Source: Anthonomus grandis grandis (lineage: Eukaryota; Arthropoda; Insecta; Coleoptera; Curculionidae). Taken from it: 64,000 nucleotides of DNA. The stretch lies in contig NC_065548.1 in the NCBI RefSeq assembly GCF_022605725.1, positions 10,945,644-11,009,643 on the forward strand, read 5' to 3'. Of this stretch, positions 55,290-64,000 are shown in pieces. Numbering within the stretch: position 1 is the stretch's first letter; each line of letters starts with the position of its first letter. Below the pieces are notes generated by a model that did not search any database, was not told the origin of the DNA, and was given only the letters and a program-made list of their open reading frames with translations. The position numbers and the translations under genes were made by a program.

Positions 55290-55620
55290 AATTGCCCCCT
55301 TTTTTCTTATATCCGTTCCTCTATAAACTTATAAGCCGTGACCGGGCTTTCAACCGACAGTGCTCAAATAGGCCTAATTAACCGCCAGAACAAAAACCAC
55401 CTTGAGACCAAACAGGCCTACAACAGAAAATTAGGTAGGAAGATATACGCATACCACACTGTTAAATCGTTAAGCGTTAAACAAACCTACAATGGGCTGT
55501 TACTTAACACCAACCACCCCATGATGATGCACCGGCCCAACGATCTGGCTTCCGCTTCCTTCCGGTCGCCCTAAACCTTTTCAAAAACCAGTTTAAGAGC
55601 ACGACGTTGCCGCTCAGTAT
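55290..55620 (+). other. GC-rich block with an unrecognised 78-codon frame
   Basis: The plus-strand frame 55338-55574 (MTGLSTDSAQIGLINRQ to a C-terminal RSP) lies in DNA richer in G+C than its surroundings. It has no Cys, no signal peptide and no domain I recognise. It could be a host exon, a non-coding conserved block, or part of an unidentified element. No splice signals or neighbours support a gene. Confidence 0.2.
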
Positions 55621-56334
55621 TAAAATTATTCAGATATTAGATTTATCGTTTATTTGAATTAAAAAAATCGTTTTTCAGTTCGGACGTCTAAACGAGGGGC
55701 TTCCACTGCTTTCCTAGGATCCTGGACTTAAACCAGATATTAGAATAATAACTCAATACATTTTTATTTAGGAATGAAGATTTTCTTCATGAAAAAAACT
55801 TGAAGACTAAAATTCAAGCTGCTGAACAGAAGAAGCGTACTACTCCAAATAAACTCAACAAATTGTGCTAATAACTCACATCAAAATATATCCCAAAATC
55901 AATAAATCTTTACGTAAAACAATAGTTTAATAGGTTTTAATCGATGAAGGCCCCACACAAAGCACGATGGCAACCCGGCATTCTCAAGCTCTTCACTGCC
56001 TGCATCCTGGCTCGTGAGAACCTTCATTCATTCAAAAATCCGTGGGAATAACTTGTTACTATTTAGGGGGTGTTTAACAGACGGGCATTTGAACTTTTTT
56101 TTGTGTTAAATGCCTTTCGTTGTCGGTGTGACCCTTCGACATATGGTGACGTATCAAGGTCAATTTATAATAAAAAAAATCGTAAAAGTTGTTAAATTGT
56201 ATGGCGAGTTTTTTAGTCTTTATGCTTTTCTAGAGTTTTATTAAGGTATACAGCAGCATAAAGGAAAAATGATTGAAGTTAAGTGCTTCTCGGTAATAAA
56301 GTCAAATTTGAGCAAAGATAATGATGAAAGTATA
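55621..56334. other. No gene seen
   Basis: A GC-richer patch at 55945-56030 (CCCCACACAAAGCACGATGG, CCTGCATCCTGGCTCG) has no supported frame. The remainder is AT-rich. Confidence 0.4.
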
Positions 56335-56457
56335 CAGTGACCGCCTAAAGTTCCGCATAAATTTGATAAAAATTAGAGACAAGTTATTTTGAGAAAACGC
56401 TCGGACACGTCGATTTTTATTTTAAGTTGCGCATTATTTCACATACATTTTTGTATA

Positions 56458-57976
56458 CAGGGTGAAACAAAAAAAAAGATATGACGTCATCGGTCATTTT
56501 TTTAAACGGAATGCTATATTTTTTATTGCATTTATGAAATATGGGCAAAATTTCAAGCAAGTTTCGTATAACACACTTTATCTCAAAACTCAACTGTTTC
56601 AAACTTATCTCCATTTACTTTTTGGCAGAAAGCAAGACGGTTTACAAACTCATGTAAAACACTATCAATTATTTCGGGTGATATACGTCTAATTTCATAT
56701 CTAATTCTATTTTTCAAATCTTGTTTGGCTTCTCAATATAAACTTTACTTTTCAGGTACCCCCATAGAAAATAGTCGCAGGGATTTAGGTCTGGTGACCT
56801 GGCCGGCCACTCTATTGGCCCTCTACGTCCTATCCATCTTCCTGGGAACACTGTATCCAAGTAATTACGGACATCTCGAAAGAAATGTGGCGGTGCGCCG
56901 TCTTGCTTAAACCACAAATTATCTGTCGGGACAGCAGGGTCTTGTTCTTCTGGGTATAGGGCAGCCAAAGCAGGCATAAGATCTTCTTGAAGAAAATTCT
57001 AATAGCTTTGTCCTGTTAAGTTTTCTTCAAAAAAGTATGGCCCTATTACTTTATTTTCCAGCTTTCATAGCAGCCCAAAAATTAATAGATTTACGGTACT
57101 GTGTATGAGCCTCAGATGCCCAGTGTGGATTTGACACTGACCAGTACCGACAATTTTGCCGATTTACGACACCGTTTAAACAAAAAGTTGCTTCATCCGA
57201 AAACAAAACTCGAAACATAAACTGACGGTTATTATTGCAAATGTTCATTTGGTCGCAAAATTGGTTTCTTCGGTCAGGATCGTCCTCATTTAATTCATGT
57301 ATTAGTCTAATTTTATAAGGATGGTGTGGGTAGATGCGTCTTACTGATGTTCCAGCTATATTATTATCAACTGAAATTTGTGAAGTTGCATTGTTTGGAT
57401 TTTCTTCGACGGAGAGCAGAACGTTTAATTTTGTTTCTTCAGAAATTTTTGGACGACTTGAATCTTGGCAAATCCCTAACATGACCTGAAGTTACGAATT
57501 TGTGCTCTATTCTACTAACTGTTGACTGAGAAATAGGATGGTTTGGGTATTTGGCATTAAATAGTTCACTTACTTCTTTTTGCATGCGCACTCGATCCCC
57601 GTACCCTAGCATCATCAAAATTTCAATTCGTTGGGTTTCCGTTAAATTAGCCATAATTATTCTGATAAACACTATTAATTTTTGAACTGACAGTGACATT
57701 CGAAAATGGAAATTCTTTACAAGTGCAACCATGGAAATAGAAACAATTGGCAGTGTTTATAATATTATTTTTATCCTTGATTTTACCTTAATTTGTGAAT
57801 AGACGTACTTACTTGCTTTCTTGTTGGTAAAATGTAAATATTTTAAGAGTTTTGAGATAAGGTGTGTTATATGAAACTTGCTTGGAATTTTGCTTATATT
57901 TCATAAATGCAATAAAAAATATAGCATTTCATTTAAAAAAATAACCGATGACATATTTATTTTTATGTTCCACCCT
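56458..57976 (-). mobile_element. Mariner-superfamily element, nearly full length
   Basis: The ends CAGGGTGAAAC (56458) and GTTCCACCCTG (ending 57976) are flanked by TA at 56456-56457 and 57977-57978. Terminal inverted repeats are about 130 bp. Inside is a minus-strand transposase gene (57654 to 56716) with three catalytic Asp but frameshifts. Among mariner relics in this window it is the best preserved. Confidence 0.85.
56716..57654 (-). pseudogene. DD41D-type mariner transposase, frameshifted
   Basis: A likely start is the Met of MANLTETQRIEILMMLGYGD at 57654. There follow SQSTVSRIEHKF (helix-turn-helix), SRPKISEETK, IYPHHPYKIRLIHELNEDD, LFSDEATFCLNG (first Asp), then NLWFKQDGAPPHF (second Asp), RWIGRRGPIEWPARSPD and LNPCDYFLWGYLKSKVY (third Asp). 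Forty-one residues lie between the second Asp and the Asp of N-P-C-D, matching the DD41D group. Frameshifts near 57470 and about 57050-56980 break the frame; all three catalytic residues remain. It would cut and paste at TA sites. Confidence 0.85.
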
Positions 57977-58102
57977 GTATACAAAAATTGATGTGAAATA
58001 ATGCGCAACTTAAAATAAAAATCGACGGGTCCGAGCGTTTTCTCAAAAAATCATGTCTCTAATTTTTATCGAATTTATGCGGAACTTTAGGCGGTCACTG
58101 TA

Positions 58103-58611
58103 TAATTACTCCCTATTAAGTACAATAGTTAATATATAGCCTATTAATGACTGTATTTTGGTCAAAGTTAAGTTATTACAGAGCTTTTTCCACATAAAAC
58201 TAGAGATACCTAAATCTAAAAATAAATGTTTCTTATTTTTCTTAAAAGGTCATCAATTTCCCTGGTAAATCTCAGACCATAACGCCTGTTGTCTTGATTG
58301 ACTGCTTCAAAACAAAACGAAGAAGTTTTAATTTACAGGGTATTACCATACGGGGGCAACCAACCGTGAGTATACGGGGTGGCGTAACGTTATCACCTTC
58401 CGTTGCGCGACCATCCTGTTAAGCAATTACAAAAAAAATATATTTGATGAATTTCTGTTGTTAAAAAAATTTATATGCCAAAACCAAGAAAATGGAAATA
58501 AACAAGATACTCTATACAATTGCGAAGGGACGGCTGGAAGAGTGCCTGTGTACACGTACATAGATCCAAGAAAATATATCGTGTATATATTTTTCATAAA
58601 CTAATAATAGC
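58103..58611. other. No gene seen
   Basis: GCATAACGTTATC-like GC-richer spots near 58345-58420 (ACGGGGGCAACCAACCGTG, CGGGGTGGCG), but no frame or RNA gene is supported. Confidence 0.4.
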
Positions 58612-58650
58612 AAGCGCTTTCGGTTAATAAATAGCCATCATCACTTTTTA
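58612..58650 (-). ncRNA. Hammerhead-like relic
   Basis: Minus strand: GUGAUGA (C3 changed to G), a weak stem II (GG/CC with an AU-rich loop), CCGAA, palindromic AGCGCU, then U. Stem I cannot be paired convincingly. The order and spacing still follow the short-stem-III hammerhead, so a decayed copy is likely but unproven. Confidence 0.3.
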
Positions 58651-59085
58651 GCTACCTTAAAGTTGTAAAGCGTATAATTTTAGAAATTCACTAAAATTAT
58701 CAAACTTACGGGTAAAAATTAAAAAAAAAAACGCTTTTCCTAAAGAGGTTAAAACGTAAAACATTAGGACAACTTACATTATTTAAACAAACGTAGTTCA
58801 CAATTTAAAATTACTAAAACGTTTATAATTTAATAACAATTAATTAAAAGAGTATACAAGGTGTGGCAACACTATATACAAGATACGACTTTTTTTCGTC
58901 CCTGTTAAGTTAGTTAAATTTAAAAAAATTAAGATAAGTGTTAGTTTGGAAATACTAAATTTGTTGACAAGTAAATGTACAGAGTGTCTCAAAAACGGAG
59001 TTCATTTAAATCATTTAATTCTAAATCAAAAGTGTTTTATACACTAGACGTCAAATGTTGATGATTTTTGAGATAATCGCTTATT

Positions 59086-59137
59086 ATGATGATATTATTT
59101 AATTATTTAAATTTAATTATTTAAATAATATCATCAT
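59086..59137. repeat. AT-rich palindrome with 17-bp arms
   Basis: ATGATGATATTATTTAA (59086-59102) and TTAAATAATATCATCAT (59121-59137) are exact complements around an AT core shared with the palindrome at 14564-14602. It lies inside the 58980-59680 element and may be an insertion in it. Confidence 0.75.
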
Positions 59138-59162
59138 TTTATTATAGAACTAGAATAATTTA

Positions 59163-59520
59163 AAAAAGCTTATATATAAGTATGTAACTGTTTAAATTGC
59201 TGACAGTATTCGGTTTGACAGAGTTCAGACACTTCTTAATATTTTTTTCCGGAATTGCTCTACAAGCATGTATAATTTTGTTTTTTAAATCCTCCAAATT
59301 TCATAGCTCTTCAGTGTAAACTTGTCCATTTAAATACAGGAAAAAATCTAGCGGTATTAAATCAGGTGACCGGGCTGGCCATCTGACACAACCTCTATTT
59401 TCGATCCAGTAATCCAAATCTATCGTCAAGGAAATTTGATAGAATCTGCGAGTTGCTGCTGAAGCCACGTAATATTTCGTTCTGCTAGAGGAACATCTTC
59501 CAGCAGCATTGCAATTTAAT
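59163..59520 (-). pseudogene. Mariner-like transposase C-terminal fragment
   Basis: Minus strand: EDVPLAERNITWLQQQLADS, DLDYWIENRGCVRWPARSPD and LIPLDFFL (third Asp box), then LNGQVYTEEL, LEDLKNKIIHACRAIPE and a stop-broken tail. The second Asp region is at the edge and unreadable. It is a different lineage from the DD41D element next door (shorter loop before WPARSPD). Confidence 0.75.
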
Positions 59521-59769
59521 CAATAATTTAATAATATAATCAATATTTAACGTATATATTTTTGTATTATATACTTTTGATGTAAAACTAAATAAAGAGT
59601 CAAAATAAGGTAAAATATACAGAGCGTTCCGTTTAAGAAAATTTACTTGACAATGAAAATTTTGTTTTTAAGACACTCTATACATTTATCATAACTTTTT
59701 TTAATTTTTAAGTGTTTAGTTGGATAAATGGTCAAAAAAAAATCCAAACTTTTCAAATGTTTTCTTAAA

Positions 59770-59810
59770 TTGCCAACGTTTCGGCCTACATTAAGCCTTC
59801 TTCAGGGCAA
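59770..59810 (-). ncRNA. Hammerhead ribozyme, complete core (CUGAAGA type)
   Basis: Minus strand: UUGCC, CUGAAGA (position 7 is variable in hammerheads, so A is allowed), one unpaired A, stem II GGCU-UAAUGUA-GGCC, GAA, stem III ACGU (two base pairs, no loop), U17, then GGCAA, which pairs perfectly with UUGCC as stem I. All invariant core positions are met. This is the compact form found in PLE terminal repeats, and a PLE lies 1.4 kb downstream on the same strand reading, though the two may be unrelated copies. Confidence 0.85.
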
Positions 59811-61234
59811 ACAGAAACATCAAAGCTCTTCGTTTAATTGTGATAAATAGAACATAGTGGTTTCATATGATTGTATTTTGTTTATTTGTTGTTAAGGAAT
59901 ATGTACCTGTTGGTGCGTAAGTAACAATGTACTTAACAATAATGAACAATATTTTAGTTATGGGCATAAATATAATGTGACACACACTTAAAAATTTTAA
60001 AAAATTGGACTGGGTCCTAAAACAACACACAAAATTTATCAATACTGTCAGTATCAATACTAAGTTATTTTTGTAGGTGTTTAAAAATGTAATAAAAGTG
60101 AGTCGTCTATGTATCTTCATCGTTAATTATAAATCGTGTTAATTTTTTTTGGAATTGTTGTTCCTATTAATCTTCAGAAATGGTTCGTAAATAAACAAAG
60201 CATTTTATTGGATAAGCCAACGTGGATATGCAAATTTCATAATCAAACAGAATGAACTCTATAGATTAAATTAATTTCAAAACATTCCGAAGAATTTACT
60301 TAAATGTTATGGTAACTTCCATCACTTTCCATACAATGTCCATCACTATCTACTAGATGTGGCATAGGGAGACAAGAGAAATCTATTTACAGATTGTTCC
60401 ATTGTCTACTAATTGTGACAAGTGAAAGCTTTCGTTCTGATTGTCCATCTAATCCCTTGATGATGAAATGATCTTGATAACCTTCAATAGGACAGAAATA
60501 TAGTTTCGCTTAAAAGCCACGGCCAATGCCGAAATTAAATTATGACGAAAGCTCTATAAAGTCATAATTAAGATGATTTGCAAATCAAAAACTTCAATGA
60601 GACACCTTCGAACTGAAGAGGAAACATTGGAAATTTTGGCCTAAAAATCTTCTCTACTTTGGCAAATTGTTGTGAGTCAATTTACTACTCTGCTCTCTCT
60701 TATCTTTTAGATCGTAACGGATTTGTTATTCTTTAAATGTTCCTGTAGAAACTGAAGGAAAGTCTTTTTCATCCAGTGATATCCACTTTTTCATCAGAAA
60801 ATTACTTTCAAAAGGCCTTCAAACGTGCCTCTTCATACAACACATTTCACTCACTGATAATGTAAGTCATGTTAGTCTTAGTATCGTGCAGACCAAAATA
60901 AATCAATAATATCGATCAAAAATCGTTTTGTGGTAAGAGTAGCAATGGAGCACTTGTTGTCTATTGAGACCAAACACTGATGGTGACCTTGATTCTCTGC
61001 ACCTCATATCAAATATTAAAAATTAAATTAGCCGTTAGCGTTATAAAGACATTGATTAAATGACAATAATTACTACTTCCATTATCATCTTATGTATCCT
61101 GTGCAGAGGAACACAATTTCTTCTCAATTCAGCTTGTGTATTTAAGCATTTATTATTAGAAGACATCTCTATCAGTGTCTCTGTGTGTGTCTGTCATTAT
61201 TGACTAAAATTTTTAAATCTTTGTCAGGATCAAA
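59811..61234. other. AT-rich sequence, no gene seen
   Basis: No domain recognised. On the minus strand it lies between the PLE's GIY-YIG remnant and the hammerhead, so part may be PLE 3' sequence. The frame 60120-59863 is hydrophobic and unassigned. Confidence 0.4.
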
Positions 61235-61634
61235 TGTGTGTTTAGAGAATTTATTTATATGATGTCCAAATGCGGACCTATAAGGCTTTTTCAGGTGTTT
61301 AATGATCTACAAGTTTTCTCAATATATGAAATTTTGTATTCACCACAGTTCAACTTGTATATATCACTTTTATCTAATTTATTAACTTTGTCCTTAGAAT
61401 TTATTAAAATGTTGTTTAATTGATTATTTATCTTGGGAGCGAAATTTATATTAGGGAAAAACGAGATAAAAATATATTTTGTAACTGTTTCTGGTGCTGG
61501 ATACACACTTACTTTAGTCGGATAGTATGGATATACCAGTTAAAAAATGCCATTTTGTGTTAAAAAATTTGGTTGAAGTAACAATGAATTGCGTGATCTC
61601 TCTGGGTTAGATTTTTATAAATACTACAACCTAC
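61235..61634 (-). pseudogene. PLE GIY-YIG endonuclease remnant
   Basis: The minus-strand frame 61506-61291 reads SFFPNINFAPKINNQLNNIL, then KDKVNKLDKSDIYKLNCGEYK and ISYIEKTCRSLNT. This parallels the Penelope C-terminal domain (K-D-x-x-x-x-x-x-S-G-I-Y-K-L-x-C-x-x-C-x-x-x-Y-I-G-x-T-x-R). GIY has become DIY and YIG has become YIE. In active PLEs this domain nicks target DNA. The RT half continues beyond the Jockey-like insertion at 62500. Confidence 0.75.
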
Positions 61635-62498
61635 CATTTCCACATTTAAGTCCGCCAAATCAACGACAGCCGCAAGTTCTCAGAATCTTAGGCAGCAACA
61701 AGTAGCTTCAATCAACAACGATATTAGAGCAATCTTGGAGTGGGGCGGTAACAATCTGGTCAATTTTAACGCTAAAAAAAACGCAGGCTGCAGTATTTAC
61801 AATGAAGACTAACCTTGGTGGCCCGGAGCTGGTTATGGCAGGGAAAATATTACGAACGAAATCATCTTTACGTCTTCTAGGAGTCGAGGCCACCAACAGT
61901 GTGTCCTGGTATGACCACGTTGCCGAGGTAGCCAGGGCGGCTTCTAAAAAACTCGGAGTGCTTTTCAAAATTAAAAAACTGTATACACCAGAACAGCTGC
62001 TGACTCTTTATAAAGCTCAAATAAGCTCGCATGTCTAGAGCTCTGCACCCAAGCATAGTTTAAACCTGCTGGATTCTATACAGAAGAGAGCTATTCGTCT
62101 TATCGACAAACCAGAACTGACAAAGAGTCTGGATAGTCTGGAGCACAGGATAAAGGTGGCTGATCTCTGTTTATTCTACCGTTATTATCACGGTAAGTGC
62201 TCCTCTGAGCTGGCAGGCCTGATTCCACCCAGGGCTGTTCCGGCAAGAAGGACGCGTCTAGCAGTTGCGGCTCATCAACATCGAGTCCACCTGCCTACCC
62301 CAAGGACGTCACTGTATCGGGACTCATTCATCTGGAGAACATCTTCTTTGTGGAACGGGCTTCCACCTCACATATTTCCCGACGCATACAACCTACAGCG
62401 ATTCAAGATAAACGCCCACAAATATCTTCGCGCAAGCACCACTCCAAGAGTGACATAGGACTTTCCTCTTGTGCTTGTATTTACCATAAAAAAAAACC
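61635..62498 (+). mobile_element. Jockey-like non-LTR retrotransposon, 5'-truncated, young
   Basis: From about 61680 the frames give NNLVNFNAKKTQAAVFT, then SLRLLGVEATNSVSWYDHVA, KKLGVLFKIKKLYTPEQLL, a single stop at 62035-62037, and on through APKHSLNLLDSIQKRAIRL, YHGKCSSELAGLIPPR, RDSFIWRTSSLWNGLPPHIF to a stop at 62458. This is the thumb and C-terminus of a Jockey-type RT. The stop TAG sits where relatives have Trp after H-V, so one base change suffices. The element ends in an A-run at about 62489-62496. AACCTAC near both ends is a possible 7-bp target duplication. It splits the PLE. Confidence 0.8.
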
Positions 62499-62499
62499 T

Positions 62500-63390
62500 A
62501 CATGATTAACTCTCTTTTGAATGGTGGGGTATAAAAAGGTTAAAGCTTTGTTGTCTTCAATTTCGAGAGTGAATTTTATATTAGGATGAATTAAATTATA
62601 TTTTTTGCATAATTTGACAAAATTTGACATTTTTGCGTCGCCATCTAATATTAAAAAACAATTATCAACGTATCATAACATTTAAGTTCCTTATTTGAAA
62701 GAAGTCTTGTGATAAAAATATAATTTGGTTCACGGTATTATCTGGAACCCTCTTGGATTCAGAGTCAGATGATATAGGAGTATCTTTAAGTTGATTTGTA
62801 AGTTCTATTGTATTTTTTAACTTAAATTGAGGGTGAAATAGAGCTAAAGATAAGGTTAAGAAAAAACTTTCATAAAAATGAACACTGACGGATAAGTTTG
62901 GTTTGTGAATTTTGGGTAACACGTATAATCTCGGCATAGAGAGGTTACTAGAAATTACTCTTGTCTATATTACTTGGCCTTTACTTATAAGTCTTGGTCG
63001 CATTAAATTTTTTAAAAAGTCATTTATTCTAATCACACACCCACGTTATGAAATTACCAAGTTTTTGTTCCTAATTCTTTCTTTAATTTTTTAAGAATAC
63101 GATTAAACGACTTATGTCTTTTGAAAGGGAACAAATGTTTTTTGTTTCTTAAAAATCTATGCACATATATAACATCCCTGGATATCCTTCTAATTTCTGG
63201 TGAAATGTGTAGTGGCTTGATTAGAATATCGATTTAATTTTCTATCGCAAAGTGAGATATATTCCTATGTGATATTTCTGTTATTGAAAATTCTTAGAAC
63301 ATTGAAAGGCCTTTTAATGTTCTAAGTGAAAATTTAAGTCCGAATTGTAAAAGATTCAACTCGTCTTTCTCAAATGATATGCTTTTTTCA
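62500..63390 (-). pseudogene. Penelope-like element reverse transcriptase
   Basis: Read leftwards from about 63390: LNLLQFGLKFSLRTL (the PLE N-terminal G-L-K-F motif), RRISRDVIYVHRF, MPRLYVLPKIHKPNLS (the hallmark Y-G-L-P-K-I-H-K-P), LTNQLKDT, then YVDNCFLILDG (active site at 62661-62672, YVDN for YVDD) and LIHPNIKFTLEIEDNKALTFL. These blocks define a PLE RT rather than an LTR or LINE RT. Frameshifts and the Asp-to-Asn change inactivate it. Its C-terminal endonuclease follows at 61634-61235 after the Jockey-like insertion. PLEs are the known carriers of short-stem-III hammerheads. Confidence 0.85.
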
Positions 63391-64000
63391 AAATGCTAAG
63401 TACTTACGATATTGTCATATACTTGCTTTAGCTCTAAGTTGCATAAATTCAAAGTAAAAATTTTATGCGTTTGAATTTCTTGAAATAGAGAGAAATCAAT
63501 AAGGAGATGTCTTGCCTAATGATACTTAATAACAAGTGCTTAAATACATAAGCTGAAATAAGAAGAAAATTTGTTTTTCGATACAGGGGAGTAAAGAGAC
63601 TTCATTCACTTTAATTATGAAATTTGCACACCCACGATCAAAAGTTACCTTAAGTCATTATTTTATTTGACAGGTTTAATTTAAGAGTTTTTGCAGCATT
63701 TTAACTGGCGTTTCTGTACAATTAAACTAAGATATTTTAAAAACAGTGCCTTAAATCATAATTTTGTAAGAATAACTTTTTTTTCCAAATTAAATGGAGA
63801 ATCTAACAGTTAACTTCCTATAAAAAAATATTTGATCACCTTGCAGTTTTGGGACAGACTGGGACCAAGTCCCTCCGTCTGTTACCCCACTGGCAATTTT
63901 TTTAAAAATTGGCTTTATCAGTAATTGATAATTCACTACAATAATCTTCATGCAAAATTTAATTAAAATTGAGCTCGTAGTTTAAGAGTTATGATAAATA
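63391..64000. other. No gene seen, small palindromic motif nearby
   Basis: AT-rich to the window end. Just left of it, TTAGAACATTGAAAGG and CCTTTTAATGTTCTAA (63296-63327) form an imperfect palindrome whose first half also occurs in the dispersed repeat at 16527-16543. Confidence 0.4.

Larger units (their letters stand above)
56335..58100. mobile_element. Palindromic MITE (outer) split at its centre by a mariner
   Basis: The ends CAGTGACCGCC (56335) and GGCGGTCACTG (ending 58100) are flanked by TA. The outer arms 56335-56457 and 57977-58100 are inverted repeats of about 123 bp with few differences. They meet at CATTTTTGTA/TACAAAAATTG, so without the inner element the MITE is a near-perfect palindrome of about 245 bp whose central dinucleotide is the TA used by the inner mariner. 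Confidence 0.85.
58980..59680 (-). mobile_element. Non-autonomous mariner derivative, about 700 bp
   Basis: Left end CAGAGTGTCTCAAAAAC (58980) and right end GTTTTTAAGACACTCTA (ending 59680) are inverted repeats of 17 bp with two mismatches, flanked by TA. Inside is the C-terminal part of a transposase (59163-59520) and a palindrome. The remaining coding region is missing. Confidence 0.65.
61235..63390 (-). mobile_element. Penelope-like element, interrupted
   Basis: The RT (62500-63390) and GIY-YIG endonuclease (61235-61634) are co-oriented on the minus strand and separated only by the plus-strand Jockey-like insertion. No intact terminal repeat or hammerhead was found directly at its ends; the nearest hammerhead in the same orientation is at 59770-59810. 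Confidence 0.75.

Noticed and set aside
60450..60475. CCCTTGATGATGAAATGATC as a hammerhead left half
   Set aside because: No stem II, GAA or stem III follows in the expected spacing.
61708..61968. Minus-strand 86-codon frame
   Set aside because: Antisense to the Jockey-like RT coding strand.

Overview
The window looks like an intergenic or large intronic stretch of an arthropod, most probably insect, nuclear genome. It is strongly AT-rich, I see no intact host gene in it, and nearly every recognisable coding stretch is a broken transposable element of a type common in insects: Jockey/CR1/I/RTE-like non-LTR retrotransposons, Tc1/mariner elements (several with the long catalytic spacing of the DD41D group), a pogo-like element and a Penelope-like element (PLE). 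No tRNA, rRNA or CRISPR array was seen. The species cannot be named from this sequence.

Layout. 1-8 kb: ORF1 and endonuclease pieces of two non-LTR elements and an opposite-strand reverse transcriptase (RT). 8.9-11.2 kb: a Tc1 transposase split by an RTE-type element that itself carries a small insertion with a hammerhead motif. 13-19 kb: more RT relics, a 320-bp tandem repeat and an opposite-strand RT ending in an ATTT-type tail. 20-25 kb: a mariner remnant, then a minus-strand RT split by a plus-strand RT. 26.6-26.8 kb: one GC-rich cysteine-rich reading frame that is not an obvious transposon. 27.6-31.9 kb: a pogo-like element, an I-type RT and another RT piece. 34-48 kb: a mariner nested in a palindromic MITE, a repeat pair, RT arrays and two minus-strand mariner relics. 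48.5-54.2 kb: a modular satellite-like array interrupted by a hammerhead-bearing 205-bp insertion and a long-TIR mariner derivative. 56-60 kb: a second mariner nested in a palindromic MITE and a smaller mariner derivative. 61.2-63.4 kb: a PLE interrupted by a recent Jockey-like insertion.

Two themes stand out. First, hammerhead ribozyme motifs of the PLE/retrozyme type recur. Two keep a complete consensus core, two have a single expected inactivating change, and several are relics. One sits in a 205-bp insertion bounded by a 13-bp target duplication, the form expected of a small non-autonomous ribozyme-bearing retroelement. Second, two different mariner elements each lie at the exact central TA of a larger palindromic MITE that also has mariner-like ends and a TA duplication.

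Several GC-rich islands (about 0.8, 4.7, 15.5, 19.0, 25.2, 45.5, 49.3-50.0 and 55.4 kb) contrast with the AT-rich background and have motif content like cis-regulatory DNA. They may be conserved enhancers of a distant gene, but that is inference. All gene calls come from reading translated frames by eye; no alignment or database search was done.
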